From Planctomycetota bacterium (GTDB lineage Bacteria > Planctomycetota > Planctomycetia > Pirellulales > UBA7805): a DNA stretch of 35,769 nucleotides. A program made the position numbers and the translations under genes. The stretch lies in NCBI GenBank assembly GCA_003389215.1, contig QQVP01000039.1, positions 1 to 35,769 of the forward strand, read 5' to 3'. The notes beneath the pieces were generated by a model, which saw nothing but the letters and a program-made list of their open reading frames with translations, searched no databases and was not told the origin of the DNA. This document shows, in pieces, positions 34,751 through 35,769 of this stretch (position 1 is its first letter; the number at the start of each line of letters is the position of its first letter).

Positions 34751-35218
34751 ATGAATAAGTCCGTAATCAGTCTGGCAATGTGCTCACTCGTACTCGTAGC
34801 TACCGGCTGCCGCACCGCCGAAGAGACTCCGATTTCTTCGATGACAAGTAATGGCTACGCGCCGTCGGGTTTTGTGGCACCTACTGTGCCTTATCCCACA
34901 CCAGCCTTGCCTTCGAGCTACGCTAACTCGCCGTACGCGGCATCGACAGGACAGCCGTACGGTAACCCTGCGTATCCGCCGTCGGCATCGATTGGCTACG
35001 CCACGTCGCCGCCAGGCTACCCATCGCCAACATATCCGGCCGCTGCGGGGCAACCGTACGGCGCAAATCCGTACGCCTCGTCCGCCGGGCCTGCCGGCTA
35101 CAGCCAAGTCTCTCAACCGGAATATGAGCGGTCGACATCGTTAAGCGACACCCTGGCTATTCCTCGTGATGTGTCGTCCAGCTCGTCGAGTTGTCCGTCC
35201 GGCTGTAACAACCATTAG
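34751..35218 (+). CDS. Tyr/Pro/Ser-rich repeat lipoprotein
   Basis: This 155-residue protein has a lipobox (V-A-T-G-C, Cys20) and a low-complexity mature part built from repeats such as G-Q-P-Y-G-N-P-A-Y-P-P and G-Q-P-Y-G-A-N-P-Y-A. It ends in a Ser run followed by C-P-S-G-C. It is probably unstructured and may act as a spacer or wall-associated component of the efflux operon. GAGGAG lies nine bases before the ATG. A similar low-complexity style is seen in many planctomycete lipoproteins. No function can be assigned. Confidence 0.65.
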   Translation: MNKSVISLAMCSLVLVATGCRTAEETPISSMTSNGYAPSGFVAPTVPYPTPALPSSYANSPYAASTGQPYGNPAYPPSASIGYATSPPGYPSPTYPAAAGQPYGANPYASSAGPAGYSQVSQPEYERSTSLSDTLAIPRDVSSSSSSCPSGCNNH

Positions 35219-35288
35219 TTTGAATAATCCGTTCGGGTCCGCCAGCAAAAAGCAGGCTCGCCGAACTGTTTCATGGAAGATGGACGTC

Positions 35289-35769
35289 ATGCGATTCTTA
35301 TACTCTTGCGCACTTGTGATTGGCATTATCACCAGTTACTGCCCGTCCGCGAATGGTCAAGGCCCAGTCGTCGGACCGCCAATCGTGGTCGATCCGAATG
35401 CAATGGGCGAATGGGGTCCCCCTGGGCACCCACAACAAACGATGTCCGGGCCGACGCCCGCAAGCCTCAACACCATGGCAACAAGGGTCATGGCGCAATC
35501 AGGCCACGAAAATGCCATTGCCGTGCGTCCGGTAGCATTTCGTCACGGCGCGGTGCAGCCGGCAGAGCCGATTCCAACATCCCCAGAGCAAGCATTGCCT
35601 GTCTCTGAATTTCAGCTGGCGGACCTAGAGGCAATGGCCATCCAAAGAAATCCGGCGTTGGCGGCCGCTGCCGCACGTGTTGACGCGGCTCGCGGTCAAT
35701 GGACACAAGTCGGTCTATTGCCCAACCCCTTTATCGGGTACTCCGGCGAAGAAATCGGCGATGGCGGTA
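35289..35769 (+). CDS. TolC/CzcC-like outer-membrane factor, 5' part only
   Basis: The gene runs off the window end after about 160 codons. A signal peptide (Y-S-C-A-L-V-I-G-I-I-T) is followed by a Pro/Gln-rich linker of about 80 residues. The first outer-membrane-factor helix then begins with L-A-D-L-E-A-M-A-I-Q-R-N-P-A-L, continuing through A-R-V-D-A-A-R-G-Q-W and L-L-P-N-P-F-I-G-Y. That pattern is characteristic of TolC/CzcC proteins. GGAAG stands nine bases before the ATG at 35289; an in-frame ATG at 35280 is also open. It could serve the ABC set here and the RND pump at 25621, neither of which has another channel gene in the window. Confidence 0.85.
   Translation, partial: MRFLYSCALVIGIITSYCPSANGQGPVVGPPIVVDPNAMGEWGPPGHPQQTMSGPTPASLNTMATRVMAQSGHENAIAVRPVAFRHGAVQPAEPIPTSPEQALPVSEFQLADLEAMAIQRNPALAAAAARVDAARGQWTQVGLLPNPFIGYSGEEIGDGG

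Noticed and set aside
1..35769. CRISPR arrays, rRNA genes or complete insertion sequences.
   Set aside because: No regularly spaced short repeats, no rRNA-like stretches and no transposase other than the serine recombinases were seen.

Overview
The window looks like a stretch of a Planctomycetes-type chromosome. It has moderately high GC, long large-serine recombinases of a kind common in that phylum, lipoproteins with lipoboxes, and metal-efflux proteins carrying planctomycete-style Trp-Cys-x-Glu-His motifs. No rRNA or housekeeping marker is present, so this assignment is inference. The left half (about 70-17,750) reads as an accessory/defence island. The right half (about 18,146-35,769) reads as a heavy-metal and ABC efflux region.

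Left edge: a minus-strand 3' fragment of tRNA-Ser(CGA), running from the anticodon stem to the acceptor end but with no 5' half, lies next to two tandem, diverged large serine recombinases (395-2293 and 2694-4622). This is what one end of an element integrated in a tRNA gene would look like. After the recombinases comes an RNA-like region with four strong hairpins, the last a textbook intrinsic terminator (4949-4990) only 31 nt before the next start codon.

5022-8423 (possibly to 8606) is a tight same-strand operon: two small proteins, a ubiquitin-like protein (5460), an E2-like/RING-like fusion (5764), a JAMM/JAB peptidase (6698), a ThiF/E1-like adenylyltransferase (7399), then very small membrane proteins with arginine-rich tails (8089, 8298). 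Together they encode a complete candidate ubiquitin-like conjugation and deconjugation pathway (E1, E2, RING-like, Ubl, DUB), comparable to recently recognised bacterial antiphage ubiquitin-like operons. It is the most interesting system in the window.

8692-17,305 continues with defence-like genes. These are a degenerate J-domain/membrane/trypsin-like protease fusion behind a region of competing hairpins; a 1346-residue HTH / PD-(D/E)xK-like nuclease / STAND-like NTPase protein with a palindromic operator-like promoter; a papain/transglutaminase-like small protein; and, convergent to it, a TPR-CHAT caspase-like protease. The last two are bracketed by an imperfect ~85-bp direct repeat. About 390 bp without a supportable gene follows.

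Right half: a CadA/ZntA-type P1B ATPase (minus), a secreted His/Tyr repeat protein, a truncated and stop-containing copy of the ATPase 5' end, a small metallophosphoesterase, and a minus-strand CzcCBA-like set (Cys/His lipoprotein, CzcA RND pump, CzcB-like adaptor). A divergent promoter region (28,033-28,269) separates two apparently related Cys-rich exported proteins. The plus strand then carries a periplasmic HMA metallochaperone, a lipoprotein, an ABC efflux set (permease, HlyD-like adaptor, ATPase, second permease), a Tyr/Pro-rich lipoprotein, and the start of an outer-membrane TolC/CzcC-like factor cut off by the window end. The RND and ABC sets probably both export metals or toxic compounds, and may share the outer-membrane channel.
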